Shown here: in pieces, positions 1 to 7,495 of the stretch
Layout: each line of letters opens with the position of its first letter
Numbering within the stretch: position 1 is the first letter of the stretch
From: Acidobacteriota bacterium
GTDB lineage: Bacteria; Acidobacteriota; Thermoanaerobaculia; Multivoradales; JBCCEF01
DNA length: 64,000 bases
NCBI GenBank assembly: GCA_039030395.1
Contig: JBCCEF010000009.1
Span: forward strand, 1-64,000
Reading direction: 5' to 3'
Translations under genes and position numbers: made by a program
The notes under the pieces: generated by a model
What the model saw: only the letters and a program-made list of their open reading frames with translations
What the model was told of the DNA's origin: nothing
Databases searched by the model: none

Positions 1-71
1 ACCGACTTGCCCGACTCCACCTCCTGGAGCACCCGGATGATCTTCTCCTCGCTGTAGCGACTCTTGCGCAT
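1..71 (-). mobile_element. IS3-family transposase OrfA, N-terminal part (cut by window edge)
   Basis: On the minus strand an ATG at 71 opens MRKSRYSEEKIIRVLQEVES and then GKSV before the window ends. This is the typical start of the helix-turn-helix OrfA of IS3-family elements, which binds the terminal repeats and is fused to the integrase OrfB by programmed frameshifting. A strong Shine-Dalgarno (AAAGGAGGAGG) lies just upstream. The rest of the element lies outside the window, so I cannot say whether it is intact. The end of the element should fall at roughly 100-125, but I could not recognise the terminal inverted repeat. The element abuts the truncated gene that follows. Confidence 0.75.
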
Positions 72-122
72 ATTGCCCTCCTCCTTTCAGCCCAGATTGC
101 TCAAAGTCTACTGGGCCGAATT

Positions 123-677
123 ACGGGGAGCACGTCACCGGGGGACCTACCAGTCGGCGAGCACTTGCGAGCAGCGATACCACTCCCAGAGGACCCTCTT
201 GAGGGCATGACTACGATTGGAGCTACACTGCTGATAGCTCCAAGGGTCGATGCAGAACATCCGGGCGCCTACACACGGAGCGGAGTATCTGTGGCCTTCA
301 GGCCACATGCAGATAAGTATCGGACCTACAAGAATGGATCAGTCTCGAAGCATCCGCAGACCATCCCTTTCTTTTCCGAGAAAAACATGTACTGTGCGTC
401 CGAGTATCAATTAAGGGCAGATGGTCAAAAATGGGAGCCTTGCCTTAGCAGCCACAAGAGATTCAGGGCTTCCTCTCTGAATCAACCCTGCTTCGACATC
501 AAATATGAACATCGAGAAGGCGTTCGGGCTGCCATAAGCGCCCAAGCGATACCATACGCCATGGTCGTCACGGTCAAAGCTAAGCGGGTTCCGGATCTTT
601 ACAACCAGGTCGTAAGAGCGTATCGAAACGTTTTGGTGCCTATTCAGCCGAGGCTCAGGATACCGGTTCGGACTTAG
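123..677 (+). pseudogene. C-terminal remnant of an S8-type (IteS-like) serine peptidase
   Basis: The frame is open from the left edge to the stop at 677, but plausible protein starts only near 123-165, just after the IS3 start. The text has YTRSGVSVAFRPH, FFSEKNMY, KWEPCL, FRASSLNQPCFDI and a tail VPDLYNQVVRAY...IPVRT. From memory this matches the C-terminal domain of large subtilisin-like (S8) peptidases paired with an AAA ATPase, the type annotated as anti-phage IteS. The catalytic Asp, His and Ser would lie upstream and are absent, so this is a non-functional 3' fragment, probably cut off by the insertion sequence. The fragment has no start codon with a ribosome site; TTG at 165 is only nominal. 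Family assignment is recollection, not a search. Confidence 0.5.
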
Positions 678-925
678 TCCACCTTGTTCGCTTTGGCCCA
701 GCGGGCAAGAGCAGCTTGCTTGGCAATCTCCCTCCGTCGCTCGGGCGATAGCTTCGCCGCCCTAGCCTTGCCGCCCCTCTTCCCGCCTAGCCGTCCGAGA
801 GCCACGGCGTGAGGGTTCTTCTCCGGCAGGTCCTCCTTCTCCTTCTCACCAGTCGCCTCGCGCACGATGTCGAGGGCGCGTTGGTTGAAGTCTGTCGGCC
901 TTCTGATGCTTGAGCGTTTTGGCAT
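674..925 (-). CDS. small basic conserved hypothetical protein
   Basis: About 83 residues starting MPKRSSIRRPTDFNQRAL (ATG at 925; a longer in-frame start at 961 lacks support). The C-terminal half is rich in Gly, Lys, Arg and Ala (LGRLGGKRGGKARAAKL, then RREIAKQAALARWAKANK). This resembles small basic proteins often annotated only as hypothetical, with a histone-like composition that could bind nucleic acid. No signal peptide or membrane segment. It lies 57 bp downstream of the next gene on the same strand, so the two may be co-transcribed. Its stop overlaps the tail of the convergent S8 remnant by 4 bp. Function unknown. Confidence 0.55.
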   Translation of the reverse strand: MPKRSSIRRPTDFNQRALDIVREATGEKEKEDLPEKNPHAVALGRLGGKRGGKARAAKLSPERRREIAKQAALARWAKANKVD

Positions 926-982
926 GACACCTACTGTAACAGGCAGGCGGGGCGGGACCATTCCCGCCCCGTGATGGGCAGT

Positions 983-1396
983 CTATCGAGGGATGGCCTG
1001 CTCGATGCGATCGGCGAGCTGCCCGAAGATCGGGGCGAGATCCCGCGCCAGATCGGACAGAGGCACCATTTCACGCGGCAACTCGTCTTCGTCGGCTCGA
1101 CGGCCCAGCATGTGGGCGTAGCCGTAGAGATGGCGGGAATCGGCCGCCAGCGCCCGCAGAGAGCGCACCATAAAGGGCTCGGCGGTCGGAGGATGGATCC
1201 TGAAGCCTTCCCGGTACAGCGTCACCACTAGGGCCGCGAGACGGCGCAAAGTGGCCCGATCGGGCTCCGCGTCCAACTCGGCAAGGTAGGTCTCTCGGAA
1301 CCCTCCGTCTTCGTCCCAGGGCGGCGGAGCCCCAGGCGGGCGGCAGGACATGGGCAGAGGATGAAGGCGAGCGGTAGACTCGTCTCGGTCGCGCAT
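983..1396 (-). CDS. hypothetical protein, 137 aa
   Basis: ATG at 1396 is preceded by an AAAGGAG ribosome site at a good distance, which supports this start. The N-terminus is Pro-rich (RPPGAPPPWDEDGG). The rest looks helical and Leu/Ala/Arg-rich (RRLAALVVTLYREG, MVRSLRALAADSRHLYGYAHML), ending RIEQAIPR. No signal peptide, no membrane helix and no motif I recognise. It is followed by the small basic protein on the same strand, so the pair may be a unit. I do not recognise a family. The 1397-1649 stretch upstream holds no gene I can support. Confidence 0.5.
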   Translation of the reverse strand: MRDRDESTARLHPLPMSCRPPGAPPPWDEDGGFRETYLAELDAEPDRATLRRLAALVVTLYREGFRIHPPTAEPFMVRSLRALAADSRHLYGYAHMLGRRADEDELPREMVPLSDLARDLAPIFGQLADRIEQAIPR

Positions 1397-1649
1397 AGGG
1401 CTAGCTCCTTTGCGTGGCTAGGGCCGGCGGAGCGTTAGCGCGCTCCGTCGGTCCGCTGGGTTAGGTCACCACCCTAGCCGCGCCTGCAAGCCCTCGCGCG
1501 ATTCAATTCTCTGGATTTCAAACTGAGCCACTACCACCGGCCGACGATCCACCGAAAGGCCGTCGCGATGGTACGATTCCAGGCGTTCGAGAGACGAACG
1601 CCCACCCGGCGGACGTCCGGGGTCACAACTCAAAAGACTTAAAAGATCC

Positions 1650-3335
1650 ATGAGCGAAGAAGCGCGCGAAGTTCTCGACCTGGACGTGGTGTTTGTCGGC
1701 GCCGGGCCGGCCAGCCTGGCCGGTGCCTACCACCTGGCGAAAAGAATCGAGTTCCACAACCGCACCGCCACCCACCCGCTGGACGTCACCATCGCGGTGC
1801 TCGAAAAGGGCAAGGAGATCGGCAGCCACGCCATCTCCGGAGCGGTGGTCGATCCGCGCGCCTTCAAAGAACTGTTTCCGGACGACTGGCAGGACGCACC
1901 CTTCGAAGGCCCGGTGGAGAAAGAACAGCTCCTCTGGCTGACCAACGAAAAGGCCCGCTCCCTGCCGGTGCCGCCACCCTTGGACAACCACGGCAACTAC
2001 GTCGCCTCCCTGGGCAAGCTCCTGAAGTGGATGGCGCCGAAGGTCGAGGAGGCCGGGGTGGACATCTTCTGCGAGTTCCCGGCGGCGAAGATCCTGCTGG
2101 AAGAGGGCAAGGTGGTGGGCGTGCGCACCGGCGACTGCGGCATCGCCCACGACGGCACCAAGAAAGCCAACTTCGAGCCCGGGATGGACATCCGCACCCG
2201 CGCGGTGGTGCTCGGCGAAGGCCCCCGCGGCACCCTGGTCAAGCAGCTCGACAAGGCCGGCCACCTCGCCGGCGGCGCGCAGGGCGAGCGCAACCCCCAG
2301 GTGTACGCCATCGGCATCAAAGAGGTGTGGGACCTGCCGGAAGGCCGGGTCGAGCCGGGTTCGGTGATCCACACCATGGGCTGGCCCCTCGGCAAAGACG
2401 TCTTCGGCGGCGCCTTCCTCTACGGCATGCAGAACGACCAGCTCATCGTCGGCCTGGTAGTGGGCCTGGACTACGAGAATCCGCTGCTCGATCCCCACCA
2501 GGAGTTTCAGCGCTTGAAGACCCATCCGGAAATGGCCCGCATTCTCGCAGGCGGCAAGATGGCCTTCTACGGCGCCAAGGCCATTCCCGAAGGCGGCTGG
2601 TGGTCGCGGCCCCAGTCCTCCGGCGACGGCTTCCTGATCGCCGGCGACTCCGGCGGCTTCCTGAACAGCCAGCGCTTGAAGGGCATCCACCTCGCTATGA
2701 AGAGCGGCATGCTCGCCGCCGAGACCATCTTCGACGGCCTGGTAGCGGACGACCTGTCGAAAGAGCAACTCGCGCGCTACGAAACCCGCATCGAGCAGAG
2801 CTGGATCCACGACGAGATGTGGCCGGTGCGCAACTTCCACCAGGGTTTCGACGGCGGCCTCTACGCCGGCATGATCAACGCGGCCTTGGGCACCGTCACC
2901 GGCGGCTTCGGCTGGGGCTTCAAGAATCGCCTGGAAACGGAAGCCGGCCACGCCCGCCTGAAGAAGCTGGGAAGCGACGAGGCCGAGGCGCCGGAGGCGG
3001 TGACCTTCGACGGCGAATTGACCTTCGACAAGCTGGCCGACGTCTACAACTCCGGCACCTCCCACGACGAGGACCAGCCGGTGCACTTGGTGGTGCGCGA
3101 ACCGGACCTGTGCGTGGAGCGCTGCACCATCGAGTACGGCAACCCCTGCGAGCGCTTCTGCCCGGCGGCGGTCTACGAGATGGTCGACGACAGCGCCGCG
3201 CCGGCCGGCCGGCGGCTGCAGATCAACGCCAGCAACTGCGTCCACTGCAAGACCTGCGACGTGATGGACCCGTACCAGGTGATCGACTGGGTCACCCCCG
3301 AGGGCGGTGGCGGCCCCAGCTACAGCCGCATGTAG
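1650..3335 (+). CDS. electron transfer flavoprotein-ubiquinone oxidoreductase (ETF-QO)
   Basis: 561 residues, close to the usual size. ETF-QO takes electrons from reduced ETF, fed by acyl-CoA and amino-acid dehydrogenases, and passes them to the quinone pool at the inner membrane. Near the N-terminus VVFVGAGPASLAGAYHLAKR is the FAD-binding Rossmann motif. The middle has the typical FLNSQRLKGIHLAMKSGMLA segment. The C-terminal ferredoxin-like part carries the cysteines of one 4Fe-4S cluster: a CERFCPAAVYEM segment near residue 500, then NASNCVHCKTCDVMDPYQVI near 530. It ends GGGGPSYSRM. The full length and all motifs look intact. No ETF subunit genes are adjacent, so the partner must be encoded elsewhere. 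ATG at 1650; no strong ribosome site seen. Confidence 0.95.
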   Translation: MSEEAREVLDLDVVFVGAGPASLAGAYHLAKRIEFHNRTATHPLDVTIAVLEKGKEIGSHAISGAVVDPRAFKELFPDDWQDAPFEGPVEKEQLLWLTNEKARSLPVPPPLDNHGNYVASLGKLLKWMAPKVEEAGVDIFCEFPAAKILLEEGKVVGVRTGDCGIAHDGTKKANFEPGMDIRTRAVVLGEGPRGTLVKQLDKAGHLAGGAQGERNPQVYAIGIKEVWDLPEGRVEPGSVIHTMGWPLGKDVFGGAFLYGMQNDQLIVGLVVGLDYENPLLDPHQEFQRLKTHPEMARILAGGKMAFYGAKAIPEGGWWSRPQSSGDGFLIAGDSGGFLNSQRLKGIHLAMKSGMLAAETIFDGLVADDLSKEQLARYETRIEQSWIHDEMWPVRNFHQGFDGGLYAGMINAALGTVTGGFGWGFKNRLETEAGHARLKKLGSDEAEAPEAVTFDGELTFDKLADVYNSGTSHDEDQPVHLVVREPDLCVERCTIEYGNPCERFCPAAVYEMVDDSAAPAGRRLQINASNCVHCKTCDVMDPYQVIDWVTPEGGGGPSYSRM

Positions 3336-3452
3336 CCCAACCCCGCCGGAATCGCGCGGCCTCGCGGTTCGTAGGGAGCGGGAGACGGCAACGACGCCGG
3401 CGGACCGGACCGCCCTGACTTTTCGCTAGATCCCCCACTGGAGAATTCGACC

Positions 3453-5264
3453 ATGAAGACCTTCCTCCGGGCGAGCACCCTGTGCCTCCTCATCCTGCTG
3501 CCGATCGGCACCGCCGCGGCGGCCCCCCAACGACCGGCCGGCGCTGCCGAAGCCCGCGACGCAGTCACCCTGGACGGCACCTGGCGCGGCGACTTGGAGG
3601 TTCCCGGTGCCACCCTGCGCCTCGCCCTGGAGATCAGCGGCGGTTCCTCCGACTCACCCAACGCCACCGTCATCAGCCTCGACCAGGGCAACGCCCGACT
3701 GCCGGTGAACACCTTCGAGCGGAGCGGCAAGCGAGTCGAGTTCACCGTCCAGATGGTGGGCGGCAGCTTCATCGGAACCCTCGACGAGGCGGGCGACACG
3801 TTGGCAGGCACCTGGACCCAAAGCGGCCAGACCTTCCCGCTCTCCTTCGCGCGCCGGGCCACCGACCCGCCGGCGACCGCGGCGGCGGCGACCCCCGACG
3901 GCAAGACCGTGGATATCGCGCGCCGCCTCGCCTCCAGCCCCTGGTCCGGCACCATCGAGATTCCGGGCCAACCGCTGCGCATGGTGGCCTACTTCACCCC
4001 GGACGGCGACGGCGGCCTCCAGGGACGGCTGGTCAGCCCCGACCAGGGCAACGCCGAGATCCCGATCGAAGAGCTGGCGATCAACGGCGCCAACGTCAAG
4101 CTCACCGCCCCGGCCGCCGGCGTCACCTTCGAAGGCACCCTGTCCGACGACGGCGAGCGCATCACCGGCACCTTCCGGCAGGGGCCCGGCAGCTTCCCCC
4201 TGGAACTGACCCGCGGCGAAGCCGAAGGACCGAAACGGCCGCAGCACCCCCGGCCGCCGTTTCCCTACCGGGTGAGCGAAGTGAAGATCCCCAACGCCGA
4301 GGCGGGCATCGAGCTGGCCGGTACCCTCACCCGGCCGCAGGGCGACGGCCCCTTCCCGGCGGTGGTGCTGGTCACCGGCTCCGGCCCCCAAAACCGCGAC
4401 GAAGAGATCCTCGGCCACAAACCCTTCCTGGTGCTGGCGGACCATCTCACCCGCCGAGGCTTTGCGGTGCTGCGTTACGACGACCGCGGCATCGGCAAGT
4501 CCGGCGGCACCTTCCGCGGCGCCACCAGCGAAGATTTCGCGACGGACACCTGGGCGGCGGTCGAGTTCCTCACCGCCCAGGAGGGCATCGCACCAGACCG
4601 CGTCGGCATTCTCGGCCACAGCGAAGGCGGCATCGTCGCCCCGATGGTGGCCGTCGAGCATCCGGCATCGGTGGCCTTCCTCGTGCTCCTCGCCGCCCCG
4701 GGGCTGCCGGGCGCGCAGGTCATCTCTCAGCAGGTGGGCGACATCGCCCTCGCCTCCGGCCTGCCGGAGAACGTCGCCCGCGCCCAGCAAACCATGCAGG
4801 AGAAGATCGAGGGAGCCGTCGCCGCCAGCTCTGGCCTCGAAGATCTGAAAGAGCGCCTCAACGCCATCCTCGACGAAGCCGGCGCCCCGCCCGCCGCCAA
4901 ACAGCAGATCCTGGCCCAGGCGGAGACCCTGAATGATCCCTGGCGCCGCTATTTCACCGCCTACGACCCGCGGCCGGCCCTCACCCGGATCAAGGTACCG
5001 GTCCTCGCCCTCACCGGCGACAAAGACCGCCAGGTCGCTCCCGAAGGCAACCTCGCGGCGATCGAAAAGGCCCTCAAAGAAGGCGGCAACACCGCCTACA
5101 CCGCCCGTGCTCTGCCGGGCCTCAACCACCTCTTCCAAACCGCCGAAACCGGCGGCCCGGGCGAATACGGCCAGCTCGAAGAAACCTTCGCACCGGCGGC
5201 GCTAGAGGCAATCGGAGAGTGGTTGGTGGAGCGGTTCGGAACCGGAGGTGGCGCCGAAGACTGA
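3453..5264 (+). CDS. secreted alpha/beta hydrolase with two N-terminal beta repeats
   Basis: 603 residues. An N-terminal signal peptide (MKTFLRASTLCLLILLPIGT, Ala-rich cleavage region) predicts export. Two similar ~100-residue beta-rich repeats follow: the first has GTWRGDLEVPGATLRLAL and SLDQGNARLPV, the second SGTIEIPGQPLRMVAYF and SPDQGNAEIPI. Each ends with a GTL..GTW/F pattern. The C-terminal half is an alpha/beta hydrolase: VVLVTGSGPQNRDEE as oxyanion region, YDDRGIGKSGG, the nucleophile elbow GHSEGG near residue 390, LTGDKDRQV (acid) near 520 and GLNHLFQ (His) near 556. The catalytic triad is therefore complete. The substrate is unknown; the family includes esterases and acyl-peptidases. 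The gene stands alone and converges with the following minus-strand gene. Confidence 0.85.
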   Translation: MKTFLRASTLCLLILLPIGTAAAAPQRPAGAAEARDAVTLDGTWRGDLEVPGATLRLALEISGGSSDSPNATVISLDQGNARLPVNTFERSGKRVEFTVQMVGGSFIGTLDEAGDTLAGTWTQSGQTFPLSFARRATDPPATAAAATPDGKTVDIARRLASSPWSGTIEIPGQPLRMVAYFTPDGDGGLQGRLVSPDQGNAEIPIEELAINGANVKLTAPAAGVTFEGTLSDDGERITGTFRQGPGSFPLELTRGEAEGPKRPQHPRPPFPYRVSEVKIPNAEAGIELAGTLTRPQGDGPFPAVVLVTGSGPQNRDEEILGHKPFLVLADHLTRRGFAVLRYDDRGIGKSGGTFRGATSEDFATDTWAAVEFLTAQEGIAPDRVGILGHSEGGIVAPMVAVEHPASVAFLVLLAAPGLPGAQVISQQVGDIALASGLPENVARAQQTMQEKIEGAVAASSGLEDLKERLNAILDEAGAPPAAKQQILAQAETLNDPWRRYFTAYDPRPALTRIKVPVLALTGDKDRQVAPEGNLAAIEKALKEGGNTAYTARALPGLNHLFQTAETGGPGEYGQLEETFAPAALEAIGEWLVERFGTGGGAED

Positions 5265-5284
5265 GCAGGCATCAACCGCCTGGC

Positions 5285-5878
5285 TCATTCACCGGCAGCC
5301 GGCCCCTTCGCCGGCGTCTTCCAAATGTCCTCGAACACAAAACTGTCGTTGTGATCGAGGAAGTCCTCGCCGCATTTGTCCTGCACGAAGTAGCGGTCCG
5401 TCAGCGACCGCACCACCGCCAGGCGGTGAGCGGGGCGAACGATCTCGAAGACAATCGAGGTGAAGTGGCGCTGAAGGATCTCCAGCTTTTCGCGATCGGA
5501 TTCCGTCGGTACCTGTTGCAGCAGGTTGTAGGACGCCACCAGGAAATCCAACCCCAGGTTGCGATAGCCGCGATACGCCGGAGGCTTGTCGTCGCCGTGG
5601 CCATCGCCCTTGTCGATGTTCGGGAAGAAGAATCTTCCCTGTTCGATGAGTGCCGAGAGCCGCGCCCGAAGATCGCCGAGGGACGGCTCCGCTCGATCCA
5701 CGCAGCGGGCCTGAAGCAGCACGTTGACGACTTCCCCGTGCCAATCCATCAGGCGGACGGCATAGTCGTTCTCCAGTTCGAACTTGGCGTGCCGCCGGTC
5801 GCGGACGAAGAAAAAGGCCACGACGACAGAAACCACCAGCGAGACGGCGGCGATCACGCTTTCCAGGGAAACGTCCAC
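5285..5878 (-). CDS. hypothetical single-span membrane protein
   Basis: About 197 residues. I place the start at GTG 5878 (VDVSLESVIAAVSLVVSVVV) because an AAGGAGGA ribosome site lies 5 nt upstream; a longer GTG start at 5893 would put that site inside the gene. The N-terminal ~25 residues form one membrane helix (AAVSLVVSVVVAFFFVRDRR), followed by a cytoplasmic, mostly helical domain with MDWHGEVVNVLL, LIEQGRFFFPNI, YRGYRNLGLDFLVASYNLLQ and HFTSIVFEIVRPAHRL. The layout is like small membrane-tethered proteins of unknown function. No catalytic motif seen. Not in an obvious operon. Confidence 0.7.
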   Translation of the reverse strand: MDVSLESVIAAVSLVVSVVVAFFFVRDRRHAKFELENDYAVRLMDWHGEVVNVLLQARCVDRAEPSLGDLRARLSALIEQGRFFFPNIDKGDGHGDDKPPAYRGYRNLGLDFLVASYNLLQQVPTESDREKLEILQRHFTSIVFEIVRPAHRLAVVRSLTDRYFVQDKCGEDFLDHNDSFVFEDIWKTPAKGPAAGE

Positions 5879-5964
5879 GCACTCCTCCTTCACGACGAGC
5901 GGATTGAGCTTGCAGCCGTCACCTTAGTACAGCGAACAGGATCCCTGGCACCAGAAACGAGACT

Positions 5965-6326
5965 CTAGGCGCGCGCAATCACCTCGCCGACCAGGTAGCT
6001 CGTGCCGTCGTCGCCGTTGGGCTGGCTCGGGCCATGGCCGGTGAACTCCTGGATCACCCCGGGCGGAAGAGAATGCAGTGGGTGGAGCCACCAAACTGGA
6101 AGTAGCCCAGCTCCTGGCCCTTCTCGACGCGGGCGCCGGGCTGGATCGCCTCGTTGATGTAGCAGGTCGAAATCTCCACCATGCCGATGGGAATCACGCA
6201 GACCAGGCCGACCGGATCGTCGGCCTGGATGAAGATGAGGGCGCGGGTCTGCACGTGCGCGATGTAGCCCTCGGAATGGTCCTGGTCCGTCGGATCCTCG
6301 CCCCAGGCGGAGTACTCGGCATTCAG
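5965..6326 (-). pseudogene. phosphatidylserine decarboxylase-like protein, truncated and frameshifted
   Basis: Two minus-strand frames together spell a typical C-terminal half of a PSD-family decarboxylase. The first frame gives LNAEYSAWGEDPTDQDHSEG, then HVQTRALIFIQADDPVG, PIGMVEISTCYINEAIQPG and YFQFGGSTHCILFRPG, then a stop. The second frame continues VIQEFTGHGPSQPNGDDGTS to GEVIARA and the stop at 5965. The switch falls in the C/G run near 6054-6061, where one missing base explains it. In active PSD a serine of a G-S-T/S motif becomes the pyruvoyl group; here the FGGST motif remains. The N-terminal part is missing. Either a decayed gene or, for the shift only, a sequence error. Confidence 0.8.
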
Positions 6327-6330
6327 GATC

Positions 6331-6682
6331 GTAGACGTAGTCGGACATGTCGAGCTGCTTCTGTGCCGAAGCTCAACGATGGCACCGCATCGCCTGCGCT
6401 TCGACGCCTTGCGGACGGAGGCAAAGCGCTCCCAACGCGACCCACGGGACTTTCACCACGGGCTCCTAGGCCACGATGCCGACCAAGGCACCCGAGAAAG
6501 AGAGAGCGCCGAGAAGCGGCGCGGTCGGCCAGCATCTCAGCGTCTCCTTCCTCAAGGCCTCAGTCCAACGTGGTAGCCAGCGCCGATTCCGTTTCGCGGG
6601 GAACGCCCGATGAGGCGAGAGCTTGCGCCCGTCGTGGGGAGGGTCTTCGTTTTCGAATCAGAGTCCAGCCGCGCCCCGTCGG
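6331..6682. other. 352 bp without a recognisable gene
   Basis: Between the PSD remnant and the DUF2268-like gene. Short open frames exist on both strands but none carries a recognisable motif, a ribosome site and plausible composition together. It may hold the fully decayed N-terminal part of the PSD gene, but I could not recognise any of it. Confidence 0.4.
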
Positions 6683-7417
6683 CTACTGCGGCCGAAAGAC
6701 GTCCGCCGGGGCGGTCACCAACTGCGCCGCCGACCGCCCATCGCGCGCCTGGAAGTCCCTCACCAACCGAAAGCCCAGGGTGTAACCGGCCCAGCGGGGA
6801 ATGTTCGGGTCGCTGCCGAGAAACCAAGCGTTGAAGTCATAGAAGCTGTCGAACTCCGGCCGGGCGCGGTCCAACCAAAACTGCGTCTGGCTCTCCGGGA
6901 AAGCCTCCGACCAGGGCTGGGGCGGAGAACCGAAGAGTTCCCCGACGAAGCGCTCCGCCAGGCCCTCCGACACCATCGCTTCGAGCAGCGTGGAGTAGAA
7001 CCCGGTACCGCTCCAGCGGGCCGTGTGATGCAGCTCATGGGCGGTGATCGCCGGATAGTACTGCCGGATCGAGGCCTCCAGGCCGGCAAAGGTCGGATCC
7101 ACCACCATCTCCACCCGGGTGGGCGCCACCGTGTAGCCGCCCACCCCCAGGCCGCCGATCGAGCGGGCGCGGTCGGCGGTGACCTCGATGGTCACCGCTC
7201 GTACCGACAACTGCGTTCGGACCTGCGCCACGGTGTCCTCGATCAAGGTGCGGATGAGCGCATGGTGTGCCGCAAAGGCTCCGGCGGGATCGTTGATCAC
7301 CACCCGCACGCCGCCGGCCTCCGTCGGCCGCGGCTCGGTGGGTGAAGAGCCATCGCAGGCGGTGACGAGGAGCGCGACGGCCAGCACCAACATGGGAAAA
7401 AGGCTCCGTTTCATCAT
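6683..7417 (-). CDS. lipoprotein with DUF2268-like zinc protease domain
   Basis: 244 residues. The N-terminus is a lipoprotein signal with lipobox LLVTAC (Cys21), so the protein should be lipid-anchored after export. Around residue 127 the sequence AITAHELHHTARW contains an HExxH-type zinc-binding motif (HELHH), followed by an acidic segment LLEAMVSEGLAERFVGELFG in which the Glu of SEGLAE could be the third ligand. This arrangement fits the DUF2268 family of predicted zinc-dependent proteases. The C-terminus (YTLGFRLVRDFQARDGRSAA) is also typical. Start ATG 7417 with GAGGAA just upstream; the second ATG at 7414 is equally possible. Substrate unknown. Confidence 0.8.
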   Translation of the reverse strand: MMKRSLFPMLVLAVALLVTACDGSSPTEPRPTEAGGVRVVINDPAGAFAAHHALIRTLIEDTVAQVRTQLSVRAVTIEVTADRARSIGGLGVGGYTVAPTRVEMVVDPTFAGLEASIRQYYPAITAHELHHTARWSGTGFYSTLLEAMVSEGLAERFVGELFGSPPQPWSEAFPESQTQFWLDRARPEFDSFYDFNAWFLGSDPNIPRWAGYTLGFRLVRDFQARDGRSAAQLVTAPADVFRPQ

Positions 7418-7481
7418 GGGTTCCTCACCGATCAGTCTATCCTCTAGGCCTCGGCGGGCCTCCGGCCTGAGGTCGTCGTCG

Positions 7482-7487
7482 TAGAAT
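7482..7487 (+). promoter_or_regulatory. candidate -10 box (TAGAAT) for a near-leaderless transcript
   Basis: TAGAAT lies 8 nt before the ATG of the beta-helix gene, with no Shine-Dalgarno between. The same spacing is found before other genes here (9018, 15276, 33680, 60044). No convincing -35 box. Confidence 0.4.
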
Positions 7488-7495
7488 TCATAGCC

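Noticed and set aside
1466-1651. 61-aa minus-strand frame upstream of the ETF-QO gene
   Set aside because: No start signal, no recognisable motif, short.
1623-3245. 540-aa open frame antisense to the ETF-QO gene
   Set aside because: It mirrors a clear ETF-QO in a GC-rich genome where antisense frames stay open. No motif and no ribosome site.
3482-5138. Long open frames of 484 and 494 aa on both strands over the alpha/beta hydrolase
   Set aside because: Arg/Pro/His-rich composition typical of shifted reading of a GC-rich gene; the hydrolase frame has a signal peptide and a triad.
6323-6535. 70-aa minus-strand frame upstream of the PSD remnant
   Set aside because: Arg/Ser-rich text without similarity to the missing N-terminal half of PSD.
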